This document shows, one piece after another, positions 1 to 6,258 of a DNA stretch of 7,794 nt. This DNA comes from Lachnoclostridium sp. UBA6475 (lineage in GTDB: Bacteria; Bacillota; Clostridia; Lachnospirales; Lachnospiraceae): NCBI GenBank assembly GCA_002435545.1, contig DJNB01000084.1:5838-13631 (forward strand). Reading direction: 5' to 3'. The position numbers were made by a program, and so were the translations under genes. Below the pieces are notes generated by a model, which was given only the letters and a program-made list of their open reading frames with translations, did no database searches and was not told the origin of the DNA. Positions within the stretch are counted from its first letter, which is position 1. Each line of letters starts with the position of its first letter.

Positions 1-332
1 TGCATACCCGGAGTTGCCGTAGTGACAAGGCTTTTTGCCAGTTTACCACGAGCCACGGAACCAAAATGATGGTTTCCGATATCAAACTCTTTGACTCCTT
101 CTTCGAGGGCTGCAATCACTTCCGGATTGCGGTGTCCGAGGTTAAATGTTCCGCCGTTCAGATGAAGGTTCATATATTTTTTACCATCCATGTCCCAGAA
201 ATAATAGCCTTCGCGTTTGCCGATGATGATATCGATTCCCATATCAAACCAGGTCTGCGTACGGCTTGGGTTCCAGTAAGTAAGACAATCATTAATCGCT
301 TCTTGTTTTGTAACGCTTCCATCTAATAACAT
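1..332 (-). CDS. Class-III PLP-dependent aminotransferase, N-terminal part (cut by window edge)
   Basis: Reading leftward from ATG at 330-332, 110 codons are open to the window edge. The N-terminal region is typical of fold-type-I, class-III aminotransferases (the family of acetylornithine, putrescine and other omega-amine aminotransferases, and of glutamate-1-semialdehyde aminomutase). Residues 42-71 read as a YYFWDMDG strand followed by LNGGTFNLGHRNPEV, which matches the family's 'D..G..yiD...g.....lGH.hP.v' segment. The PLP-binding lysine and substrate-specificity residues lie outside the window, so the substrate cannot be inferred. A GGAGG ribosome-binding site at 338-342 sits 5 nt before the ATG. 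The gene starts 20 nt after the amidohydrolase stop, making it the seventh visible gene of the leftward operon. It could be an omega-amine or alpha-amino-acid aminotransferase, or a racemase/epimerase of the same fold. The family call is secure; the specific role is open. Confidence 0.88.
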   Translation of the reverse strand, partial: MLLDGSVTKQEAINDCLTYWNPSRTQTWFDMGIDIIIGKREGYYFWDMDGKKYMNLHLNGGTFNLGHRNPEVIAALEEGVKEFDIGNHHFGSVARGKLAKSLVTTATPGM

Positions 333-352
333 AATGTCCTCCAATCCGGCAG

Positions 353-1948
353 TTACTCTGCCTCGTAAACTTTTTCCCCGCCAAGCCATGTCTGCATGAC
401 GCGGATGTCTTTTATATGTAATGGGTCAACGGTAAACGGATCTTCTTCCATCACGGCGAAGTCTGCCAGTTTTCCCACTGTTATCGTGCCTTTAATGTCT
501 TCTTCATAAGAAGAATACGCGGCATTTCTGGTATACATGCTGATGGCATCGTATACACTGACGCGTTCCTTCGGATACCATCCGCCCTCCGGCTTTCCGG
601 TAAGATCCTGCCTGCACACGATGGAATATACACCGAGCATCGGGCTGTAAGGTTCCACCGGCGAATCCGAACTTCCGGTAAGAATGATGCCTTCCTTGAT
701 CAATGTGTTCCAGGCATACGCATATCGGATCCGTTCCGGGCCGAGCCGGTCTTCCGACCACCAGATGTTATAATTCGATGTAAATCTCGGCTGGATATCC
801 ACGATGATCGGCATCTTTTTGATCCTCTCGATCAGATCTTTGCGAAGCACGATGCCGTGGATCAGGCGAAACCGGACATTTGGCTTCGGATTCTTGCGGT
901 AGCAGTTTTCCAGGGCGTCAAGCGCAATCTCGACACCGCGGTCGCCGATCGCGTGAATACCGATCTGCAGATCCATGTCATATGCCTTCTGGCACATTTC
1001 CATGACTTCTTCCGGCGAGTGATTCAAAAGTCCTTTGTTTCCCGGATCGTCCGAATAATCCTCCGTCAATGCGGCATTTCGCGAGCCAAGCGATCCGTCG
1101 CTGTATATTTTGTAAAAGCCGTAACGCAGCTTTTCATTTCCAAATCCTGTCTTCATATGAAAAGACGGATATTCGTCAAATGACAGGTACACACGAACCG
1201 GAAGCCGTCCTTCCTCATCCAGTTCCTGGTATAAATTCATATACTCATCCGCATCGACAAATTTTCCCTGAATCGGATGAATGCCGGTGATCCCATAACG
1301 GTTCATGTCGCGGCACACCGCTTCGAGCGCATCTTTTTTGTCCTCCGGCGTCGGCAGAAGATCCGGAATGCTCTTTAATACCGGCGTTACCGCGCTCTCA
1401 CGCAGGATGCCGTTTGGCTTTCCATCCGCTCCGTACTCCACGGAATCCGGTACGAGCGGTTTGAAATTCTCATCAATTCCGGCGATCTCAAGTGCTTTTG
1501 AATTTGCCGCGTGAACGTGCATACAATACCGGCTGATCAGGATCGGACAATCTTTGCTGACGCTGTCAAGTTCCTCTTTTGTCGGAATCCGCACCTCGTC
1601 AAATTCCTCGTGGTTGAAGCCGCTTCCTTTGATCCACTGACCGGGCGGCGTCACTTTCGCGCGCTCCTTCAGGCGTTCCAATATCTCCTGCACACTTTTT
1701 GTACCGACAAGATTCACTTCTTTTGTCGTCCTCGCGTAAGCCAGTGTATGCTGGTGGCAGTCGATAAATCCCGGAAAAACTGCCCTTCCTTTCATATCAA
1801 TGATCTCGTCGCTCTCTATTTTCTCTGCTTCTTCGTTTGTTCCCGTAAATACGATTTTTCCATCGCGGACACCGACGGCTTCTACCGCCTGTCCTTCCTG
1901 TTCCATCGTGTAAAATTTTCCATTTTTATACAATTTTTCTGCATACAT
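353..1948 (-). CDS. YtcJ-like amidohydrolase (Amidohydrolase_3 family)
   Basis: A 531-residue metal-dependent hydrolase of the amidohydrolase superfamily, full length for the YtcJ/N-substituted formamide deformylase group. Visible motifs in order are: an N-terminal beta-sandwich segment; GFIDCHQH with the metal-binding H65-x-H67; K280 and the family hallmark IYSDGSLGSR (281-290); IHAIGDRG with H332; RLIHG with H364; GSSDSPVEPYSPM with the catalytic/metal Asp D428; and a C-terminal GKLADFAVMEEDPF segment that closes the beta-sandwich. All expected metal ligands are present and no signal peptide is seen, so it should be an active cytoplasmic enzyme cleaving an amide-like C-N bond. The substrate is unknown. 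ATG at 1946-1948 follows the dehydrogenase stop by 4 nt, and its ribosome-binding site (GGGGAAAGG) lies inside the end of that gene, which suggests translational coupling. Confidence 0.93.
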   Translation of the reverse strand: MYAEKLYKNGKFYTMEQEGQAVEAVGVRDGKIVFTGTNEEAEKIESDEIIDMKGRAVFPGFIDCHQHTLAYARTTKEVNLVGTKSVQEILERLKERAKVTPPGQWIKGSGFNHEEFDEVRIPTKEELDSVSKDCPILISRYCMHVHAANSKALEIAGIDENFKPLVPDSVEYGADGKPNGILRESAVTPVLKSIPDLLPTPEDKKDALEAVCRDMNRYGITGIHPIQGKFVDADEYMNLYQELDEEGRLPVRVYLSFDEYPSFHMKTGFGNEKLRYGFYKIYSDGSLGSRNAALTEDYSDDPGNKGLLNHSPEEVMEMCQKAYDMDLQIGIHAIGDRGVEIALDALENCYRKNPKPNVRFRLIHGIVLRKDLIERIKKMPIIVDIQPRFTSNYNIWWSEDRLGPERIRYAYAWNTLIKEGIILTGSSDSPVEPYSPMLGVYSIVCRQDLTGKPEGGWYPKERVSVYDAISMYTRNAAYSSYEEDIKGTITVGKLADFAVMEEDPFTVDPLHIKDIRVMQTWLGGEKVYEAE

Positions 1949-1952
1949 ACTA

Positions 1953-2957
1953 TCACTGACCTTTCCCCGTCGTCACTTCGTTGTGGCAAATGCCATTTTT
2001 CTCATATTCCGACGCATTTTCCAGCGAAATCCGGATGATCTCGTACAATGCCCGGTCTGTCAGGAAACTGATATGTGATGTGTAAATTACATCTTCTCTC
2101 GCAAGCAGTTCCTCAAATACCGGGTCGCCGGTCGGCTTTCCTTCAAAATCAACCCGTACAAAATCATCTTCTGTCTCATAAACGTCCATTGCGAACGCAG
2201 AAACCTTTCCTTTTTTCAACGCAGCCAGCATCGCCTTGCCATCTACCAGACCACCTCGTGCGGTATTTACAACCACGACACCCGGTTTGCATTGTTCCAA
2301 TGTCTCTTCCCCGATCAGATGTGTATTTTCTTTTGTCAGAGGACAGTGAAGCACGATGGCATCACTGCGTTCCCAGATTTCGGAAAGGGAAACCTGTGTC
2401 GCGATCCCGACAAGGTCGAGATGTACATGTCTGGCATATACAAGCACTTTGGCTCCGAGTGCCGCCAGCGCCTTGATCGTCAATGTGCCGATCCGCCCTG
2501 CTCCGATGACACCGATCGTCATGGTGCGGATCTCTCTTCCACACAATCCCGCAATTCCAAAATCACGTCTGGCAACCATTGCCTCGCTCCGCCGCATATG
2601 GCGCAGTGCATTGAGCAAGAGCATCAACGTATGCTCACTGATCGCATTCGGTGAATACGACGGCACATTGGCTGCCTTAATGCCGTACTTCCGTAATGCT
2701 TCGAGGTCAAGATGATCGATACCGGTCGCTCTGGAGACGATATAACGTACTCCATGCTCCGAAAGAAGTCTGGCTTCTTCCTCACCGATCATGCTGTTTG
2801 TCATAATCCAGATGGCACGGAATCCATCGACTTCTGCGATCCTGTCTTTGGTAAAAATACCATCCGCAAATGCAATCTCTTCGACATCTACTTGTTTTCG
2901 GATCTCGGCGAGCGTCTCTTTCTCGTCCTCCGTCATCCCATAAATCAGTAATTTCAT
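1953..2957 (-). CDS. D-2-hydroxyacid dehydrogenase (D-lactate dehydrogenase-like)
   Basis: 334 residues, the usual length of D-lactate/D-2-hydroxyacid dehydrogenases. It should interconvert a 2-oxo acid and a D-2-hydroxy acid using a nicotinamide cofactor in the cytoplasm. Seen are: the SRATGIDHLDL and NVPSYSPNAISEHT segments (residues 75-110); the Rossmann loop G152-x-G154-x2-G157; NTARGGLVD with catalytic R234; DVYETE with catalytic E263; and TSHISFLTDRAL with catalytic H295. The R/E/H spacing matches that remembered for Lactobacillus D-LDH. The LTDRAL context after the His is typical of the LdhA/FldH/VanH branch rather than phosphoglycerate dehydrogenases. The position at the end of beta-2 that is normally Asp in NAD-dependent enzymes reads Y-A-R-H (174-177), which hints at NADP(H) use. 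GAGGAGGG precedes the ATG closely. Substrate could be lactate, an aryl-lactate or a branched-chain hydroxy acid. Confidence 0.93.
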   Translation of the reverse strand: MKLLIYGMTEDEKETLAEIRKQVDVEEIAFADGIFTKDRIAEVDGFRAIWIMTNSMIGEEEARLLSEHGVRYIVSRATGIDHLDLEALRKYGIKAANVPSYSPNAISEHTLMLLLNALRHMRRSEAMVARRDFGIAGLCGREIRTMTIGVIGAGRIGTLTIKALAALGAKVLVYARHVHLDLVGIATQVSLSEIWERSDAIVLHCPLTKENTHLIGEETLEQCKPGVVVVNTARGGLVDGKAMLAALKKGKVSAFAMDVYETEDDFVRVDFEGKPTGDPVFEELLAREDVIYTSHISFLTDRALYEIIRISLENASEYEKNGICHNEVTTGKGQ

Positions 2958-2972
2958 CCTTCCCTCCTCTCT

Positions 2973-2991
2973 GCGGCTGCCTTAGAGCCGC
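2973..2991 (-). promoter_or_regulatory. Small intercistronic hairpin at the GNAT stop codon
   Basis: GCGGCU (2991-2986) pairs with AGCCGC (2978-2973) around a 7-nt loop that contains the acetyltransferase stop codon. A purine-rich ribosome-binding site for the dehydrogenase follows directly. With no U-run it is not a terminator; it may influence mRNA processing or coupling. Confidence 0.3.
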
Positions 2992-3488
2992 TGGAGTGCT
3001 TCCGTCATTTCTTTGGTTGTCATGCGGAATGTCGTCCAGTCTGACATTGGAAATGCTCCCATGCCTTTGTAAAAACCGATTGACGGGGTATTCCAGTTGA
3101 GGCACACCCATTCGAGACGGTCGCATCCCTCGTCAACGGCAATCTGCATCAATACACGGAAAATCTCTTTTCCGATTCCTTTGCCGCGCATCTCTTCGCG
3201 TACAAAAATGTCTTCCAGATACAGGTTTGTTCGTCCGCAGAAAGTAGAAAATGTATGGAAATACAGGCAGAATCCCACCGGTTTTTTCTCATATTCTACG
3301 ATCAGACAGTTACAGTCGTGCTGCTCAAACAATGCCTTATGTAATCCTTCCTCGGTCGCTTTCACACAATCTGACATTTTTTCATATTCTGCGATTTCTT
3401 TGATCAGCCGGAGTACCAGCCCCTCTTCGCCATCCTCGACATAACGGATGGTAAGTCCTTCTGTCTTTGTCTTAAATTCTTTACTCAT
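2982..3488 (-). CDS. GNAT N-acetyltransferase, spermidine/spermine acetyltransferase-like
   Basis: 168 residues with one complete GNAT fold. An acetyl-CoA-dependent enzyme that should acetylate a primary amine. Motif A is clear: LYLEDIFVREEMRGKGIGKEIF (89-110) with the acetyl-CoA pyrophosphate loop R101-G-K-G-I-G106. WNTPSIGFYKGMGA (132-145) gives the second hallmark, with Y140. The arrangement YLEDxFV...RGxGIG...EWN/NWNxPSIxFYK is strongly reminiscent of diamine acetyltransferases (SSAT). E92 and Y140 fall at the same numbers as the catalytic pair remembered for human SSAT1, and total length is also similar (168 versus about 171). Many bacterial homologues of this type have no assigned substrate, so polyamine acetylation is only a suggestion. 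It begins 16 nt after the ATPase gene with a good GGAGG site (TTAGGAGGG) and lies between the transporter and the catabolic genes. Confidence 0.9.
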   Translation of the reverse strand: MSKEFKTKTEGLTIRYVEDGEEGLVLRLIKEIAEYEKMSDCVKATEEGLHKALFEQHDCNCLIVEYEKKPVGFCLYFHTFSTFCGRTNLYLEDIFVREEMRGKGIGKEIFRVLMQIAVDEGCDRLEWVCLNWNTPSIGFYKGMGAFPMSDWTTFRMTTKEMTEALQRL

Positions 3489-3504
3489 AATAACCCTCCT
3501 AACG

Positions 3505-4254
3505 TCAGCCAGCCATAAATCTGGCTAAAAATTCCTGTGTCTTCGGATGCTGTGGATTGGCAAAAAGTTCTTTCGACTTACGGTTTTCTGCCACCACACC
3601 TTCATGCATGAAAATGGTCCGCGTCGAGACATCTCTCGCAAATGCCATCTCATGTGTTACGATAACCATTGTCATTCCTTCGCTTGCCAGCTGTTTCATG
3701 ACATTAAGCACCTCGCCGACCATCTGTGGATCGAGAGCACTCGTCGGCTCGTCAAACAAAAGTACTTCCGGCTCCATCGCAAGCGCTCTCGCAATGGCAA
3801 CACGCTGCTGCTGTCCACCGGAAAGCTGCGCCGGTTTGGCGAGCAGCTGTGGTGTCATTCCCACTTTTTCAAGATAATATTTTGCCTTTTCCTCGGCTTC
3901 CTGCTTTGGCATCTTCAACACTTTACGAAGTCCTAACGTACAGTTATCAAGAACGGTTTTATTCTGGAACAGATTAAACTGCTGGAAAACCATTCCCATT
4001 TTTTTCCTGGATGACCGTACATCCGCGCGGTATCCGGAAATCTCTTCACCGTCAAAGTAGATGCTTCCGGAAGTCGGTGTCTCCAGCATGTTCAGACATC
4101 GAAGCATCGTCGTCTTTCCGGAACCGGAAGCTCCGATGATACAGATTACATCTTTTGGAAATACCTTGAAATTTACACCGCGAAGCACTTCGTGGTCACC
4201 AAAATTTTTTGTCACATCGTATACTTCCAAAATTGGTTCTTTGATTTCACTCAT
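3505..4254 (-). CDS. Polar amino acid ABC transporter ATPase (GlnQ/HisP type)
   Basis: 249 residues, a complete ABC nucleotide-binding domain of the polar-amino-acid uptake class. Walker A is GASGSGKTT (41-49), the Q-loop VFQQFNLF (89-96), the signature LSGGQQQR (144-151), Walker B VLLFDEP (164-170) with catalytic E169, D-loop SALD (172-175) and H-loop H201 in VTHEM. All catalytic elements are intact. It should energise import together with the adjacent permease and binding lipoprotein at the cytoplasmic face. The ATG at 4252-4254 lies 13 nt past the permease stop, with AGGGGGA as ribosome-binding site in the gap. No C-terminal regulatory domain is present, as usual for this class. Family assignment is very secure; the transported amino acid cannot be read from the ATPase. 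Confidence 0.97.
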   Translation of the reverse strand: MSEIKEPILEVYDVTKNFGDHEVLRGVNFKVFPKDVICIIGASGSGKTTMLRCLNMLETPTSGSIYFDGEEISGYRADVRSSRKKMGMVFQQFNLFQNKTVLDNCTLGLRKVLKMPKQEAEEKAKYYLEKVGMTPQLLAKPAQLSGGQQQRVAIARALAMEPEVLLFDEPTSALDPQMVGEVLNVMKQLASEGMTMVIVTHEMAFARDVSTRTIFMHEGVVAENRKSKELFANPQHPKTQEFLARFMAG

Positions 4255-4267
4255 GGTAATTCCCCCT

Positions 4268-5029
4268 TTACTTTGACAAGCTGTAATCGGATTTTCCAGC
4301 CATCAATTTCTCCACAAACCGGAGTAAGATCGTTACGATCAGGTTTAATACAAAATAAATTGCCGCGATAATGATAAATACTTCAAAATATTTATAATAT
4401 ACCGATGCCGCCGTCTTTCCGCTGAAGAACAATTCGTTGACGGAAATAACATTTAATACGGAAGTATCTTTCAGGTTGGTTACCAACTGGTTACCAATCT
4501 GCGGCATGATATTTTTCAGTGCCTGCGGCAGCACGACGTGGAACATGATCTGAAAATGACTCAGTCCGATGACCTTTCCGGCTTCAAACTGACCGGTACT
4601 GACGGAATTGATTCCGCCTCGTACCGACTCAGCCATGTAAGCACCAGTGTTGATCGAAACGACGATGAAACCACATGTCAATGCGCCCCACTGGATTCCC
4701 AGATAAGACAAGCCATAGTAGATAACCATCGCCTGTACGATCATTGGTGTACCTCGAAATACTTCTACGTATACTCTTACGATCGCTTTTACTACTTTTA
4801 CCAGACCACGCTTTGCATAGTTGCAATTTGCTTCCAGTTCAATGGTTTGAACGATACCAACGATAAATCCGATGATACATCCAATAATCGTACCGGTCAC
4901 TGCCAGAGCAAGTGTCCAGCCTGCGCCTTTCAAAAAGACGTCTTTATATTCCATGATGAGGTATCCAACCCAGTCCCAAAAGGAACCATCTGCGGGGAAG
5001 GATGCCGCCTGTGCAACAAACATTGTCAT
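4268..5029 (-). CDS. Polar amino acid ABC transporter permease (HisM/GlnP type)
   Basis: 253 residues, an integral membrane subunit of an amino acid importer. Hydrophobic segments are seen near residues 36-61, 97-111, 115-135 and 215-238. RGTPM (92-96) is the family hallmark. The EAA loop, which docks on the ATPase, reads EAGKVIGLSHFQIMFHVVLPQA (149-170) with the conserved G155 and P168. Only one permease is encoded, so the channel is probably a homodimer. The start at 5027-5029 has GGGGG at 5037-5041 seven nt upstream; a second in-frame ATG two codons later is also possible. The 76-nt gap from the binding-protein gene carries stem-loops that could let the lipoprotein be made in excess. Confidence 0.96.
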   Translation of the reverse strand: MTMFVAQAASFPADGSFWDWVGYLIMEYKDVFLKGAGWTLALAVTGTIIGCIIGFIVGIVQTIELEANCNYAKRGLVKVVKAIVRVYVEVFRGTPMIVQAMVIYYGLSYLGIQWGALTCGFIVVSINTGAYMAESVRGGINSVSTGQFEAGKVIGLSHFQIMFHVVLPQALKNIMPQIGNQLVTNLKDTSVLNVISVNELFFSGKTAASVYYKYFEVFIIIAAIYFVLNLIVTILLRFVEKLMAGKSDYSLSK

Positions 5030-5047
5030 AGTATGTCCCCCATTTCT

Positions 5048-5093
5048 GCGCCGCTATGGTGTCCATTGTTTGCTGCCAAGCGGCGCTTCGGCA
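5048..5093 (-). promoter_or_regulatory. Intercistronic stem-loops between binding-protein and permease genes
   Basis: Just after the lipoprotein stop the leftward RNA can fold UGCC-G-AAGC-GCC-GCUU-GGCA (5093-5074), with a bulged G. Its AGCGGCGC-complementary part (5086-5079) can instead pair perfectly over 8 bp with 5055-5048. The two folds exclude each other. No U-run follows. Such structures between binding-protein and permease genes commonly protect the upstream message and give uneven subunit output. Confidence 0.5.
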
Positions 5094-5105
5094 CAAACTT
5101 ACGGA

Positions 5106-5984
5106 TTATTCAGAATCACTTGCCGGCTGGTTTGCGATGGCTTCTTCCATCATCTTATCTTTGTCTTCGTCGGAGATGCCTTTCAAAGTCTTATTGCAGG
5201 CATCAATGATTGCCGAGTCGCCTTTTTTCGCTGCGACTGCGATATTTGTAATACCGGAATCTACATCAAAACCGGAACCTTCCGGAAATTCTACCATTGC
5301 CAGATCTTTGTTTGTCGAAACAGCCGCCATCGCCATCGGTTTTTCCACGATTGCTACATCGGTACGGCCCGAACTTACGGCTACGATCAAACTTGGGATG
5401 TCCGGCAGAGCTTCCTGTACGGTAGCTCCCTTGATCTGTTTTGCGGAATTGTCATACATCGTTGTTCCCTGCTGGGAAGTTACGGTGCAGCCCTTCAGAT
5501 CATCCAATGTCTTGGCGCTTGCATATTTGCCGTCTTTTTTCACGATCAGTACGTGAGTTGCTTTATAATAAGGATCGGAGAAGTCAACACTCTGTTTTCT
5601 TTCGTCGGTTGCTGACATTCCGGCGATGATTGCGTTGATGGTTCCGGACTGAACCGCCATGATCAATCCATCCCATTCAATTTTGTAAACCTGCAATTCA
5701 TAACCATTTTCCTCGGCAATCTTCTTTGCCATCATTACGTCGTATCCATTTACATATTCGGTTGTTCCTTCGATTGGAACGGCACCGTTGCTGTCGTCTG
5801 TCTGTGACCAGTTGTACGGAGCGTTCATACATTCCATACCAACTTTCAAAACCTTTTTCTCACTCGAAGTGGAATCGGAAGAGGAACCTGCCTGCTCGGA
5901 AGAACCGCAGCCTGTGAGTGATAATAACATCACCATCGATAATACCAAACTCATAAAAATTGATTTCTTCTTTCTCATTTTCAT
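5106..5984 (-). CDS. Family-3 amino-acid-binding lipoprotein of ABC importer
   Basis: 292 residues. The N-terminus is a lipoprotein signal: KMRKKK, a hydrophobic stretch, then lipobox LTGC with the lipidated Cys at 26, followed by a Ser-rich linker to about residue 42. The mature part is a bacterial extracellular solute-binding domain of family 3: KVGMECMNAPYNW (47-59), VNGYDVMMAKKIA (78-90), IIAGMSATDERKQSVDFSDPYY (119-140), TVTSQQGTTMYD (167-178) and SGRTDVAIVEKPMAM (205-219). By analogy with HisJ-type proteins, S124 and R129 would hold the ligand carboxylate, while E214 occupies the place usually taken by an Asp that holds the alpha-amino group. It captures the substrate outside the membrane for the permease/ATPase pair. 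AAAGGTGG at 5992-5999 is the ribosome-binding site. As first gene of the operon it follows the leader hairpin. Ligand unknown; an amino acid or amine-containing relative is likely. Confidence 0.95.
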   Translation of the reverse strand: MKMRKKKSIFMSLVLSMVMLLSLTGCGSSEQAGSSSDSTSSEKKVLKVGMECMNAPYNWSQTDDSNGAVPIEGTTEYVNGYDVMMAKKIAEENGYELQVYKIEWDGLIMAVQSGTINAIIAGMSATDERKQSVDFSDPYYKATHVLIVKKDGKYASAKTLDDLKGCTVTSQQGTTMYDNSAKQIKGATVQEALPDIPSLIVAVSSGRTDVAIVEKPMAMAAVSTNKDLAMVEFPEGSGFDVDSGITNIAVAAKKGDSAIIDACNKTLKGISDEDKDKMMEEAIANQPASDSE

Positions 5985-6009
5985 AATAAGACCACCTTTC
6001 TGTAAATAG

Positions 6010-6045
6010 AAAAAAGCGCCGCACCCCGAAGGGTTCAGCGCCTTT
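6010..6045 (-). terminator. Intrinsic-terminator-like hairpin in the operon leader
   Basis: Read leftward, the RNA forms GCGCUG (6041-6036) paired with CGGCGC (6016-6021), an A/G mismatch, then ACCC/GGGU closed by a C(UUCG)G tetraloop (loop 6030-6027). A run of six U (6015-6010) follows directly, and the preceding AAAG can pair with the first Us. This has every mark of a strong rho-independent terminator. It lies about 10 nt downstream of the predicted transcription start and before the ribosome-binding site of the binding-lipoprotein gene. It could be an attenuator, a leaky brake, or a 5' stabilising structure. Confidence 0.78.
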
Positions 6046-6061
6046 GCTTTTTGTTACCCCT

Positions 6062-6090
6062 ATCATACCGAACAAAATCCCATCTGTCAA
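6062..6090 (-). promoter_or_regulatory. Promoter of the leftward transporter/catabolic operon
   Basis: On the minus strand a perfect -35 TTGACA (6085-6090) and a -10 TATGAT (6062-6067, five of six consensus bases) are 17 bp apart, which is ideal for the housekeeping sigma factor. Transcription should start near 6054-6056, giving a leader of about 70 nt before the lipoprotein ATG. No other promoter of similar quality is seen further upstream on this strand. Confidence 0.82.
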
Positions 6091-6122
6091 TACGGAGTTC
6101 TCCACAAATATCGACCTGTCAT

Positions 6123-6136
6123 TTTAGCAAATATGC
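6123..6136. repeat. 14-bp repeat, copy 1
   Basis: TTTAGCAAATATGC matches the copy at 6282-6295 in 13 of 14 bases. It lies about 33 bp upstream of the leftward promoter's -35. Its core is a small inverted repeat, GCA-N4-TGC. It may be a second regulator's site; chance in an AT-rich region cannot be excluded. Confidence 0.45.
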
Positions 6137-6149
6137 AAAAAAATGATAG

Positions 6150-6174
6150 AAAAATGAGAATTATTCTTATTTTT
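6150..6174. repeat. 25-bp AT-rich near-perfect palindrome
   Basis: The two 12-bp arms around the central T at 6162 match except for one pair (G6156 / T6168). The core AGAAT-T-ATTCT is flanked by A-run and T-run arms. The 7-1-7 centre, TGAGAATTATTCTTA, agrees loosely with Fur/PerR-type boxes (11 of 14 positions). No gene ends nearby, so a terminator role is unlikely. It lies midway between the two promoters. Confidence 0.4.
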
Positions 6175-6224
6175 GTTTGGCAATTATGTCTGTTTCTTTT
6201 TCATTTATTCTTGCTTTTTTATAC

Positions 6225-6238
6225 ATTTTGCACAAAAT
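6225..6238. repeat. 14-bp palindrome ATTTTG-CA-CAAAAT
   Basis: Perfect 6-bp arms around a 2-bp centre, 21 bp upstream of the GntR-type operator. It may be a protein site but is short and AT-rich enough to arise by chance. Confidence 0.25.
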
Positions 6239-6258
6239 CAGCCCATTTTTGCGGTCTG

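Noticed and set aside
1511..2038. 175-codon plus-strand frame opposite the amidohydrolase and dehydrogenase junction
   Set aside because: Antisense to two well-conserved genes; low-complexity Phe/His/Cys-rich translation and no ribosome-binding site.
4538..5615. Long plus-strand open frames (up to 247 codons) opposite the permease and lipoprotein genes
   Set aside because: Their translations are Cys/His/Arg-rich with no domain pattern, have no ribosome-binding sites, and lie antisense to clearly real genes with intact motifs.
5985..6100. T-box or amino acid riboswitch in the operon leader
   Set aside because: The leader from the predicted start is only about 70 nt and shows no T-box sequence, specifier loop or recognisable aptamer; only the terminator-like half of such a device is present.
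5860..6105. 81-codon open frame running from the leader into the lipoprotein gene in another frame
   Set aside because: Its ATG lies upstream of the predicted promoter and has no good ribosome-binding site; it crosses the terminator hairpin and overlaps the real gene. Not a credible leader peptide.
6150..6174. ArgR/AhrC ARG box
   Set aside because: The arms resemble TGAAT/ATTCA, but the dyad centre has 1 bp rather than the 4-bp spacing of an ARG box, so it does not fit.
6150..6174. Bidirectional rho-independent terminator
   Set aside because: The stem is nearly all A/T and no gene ends on either side, so there is nothing for it to terminate.
6210..6245. A second leftward promoter using TATAAA near 6217-6222
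   Set aside because: The -10-like hexamer has no acceptable -35 at 16-18 bp, and the region is so AT-rich that such hexamers are expected by chance.
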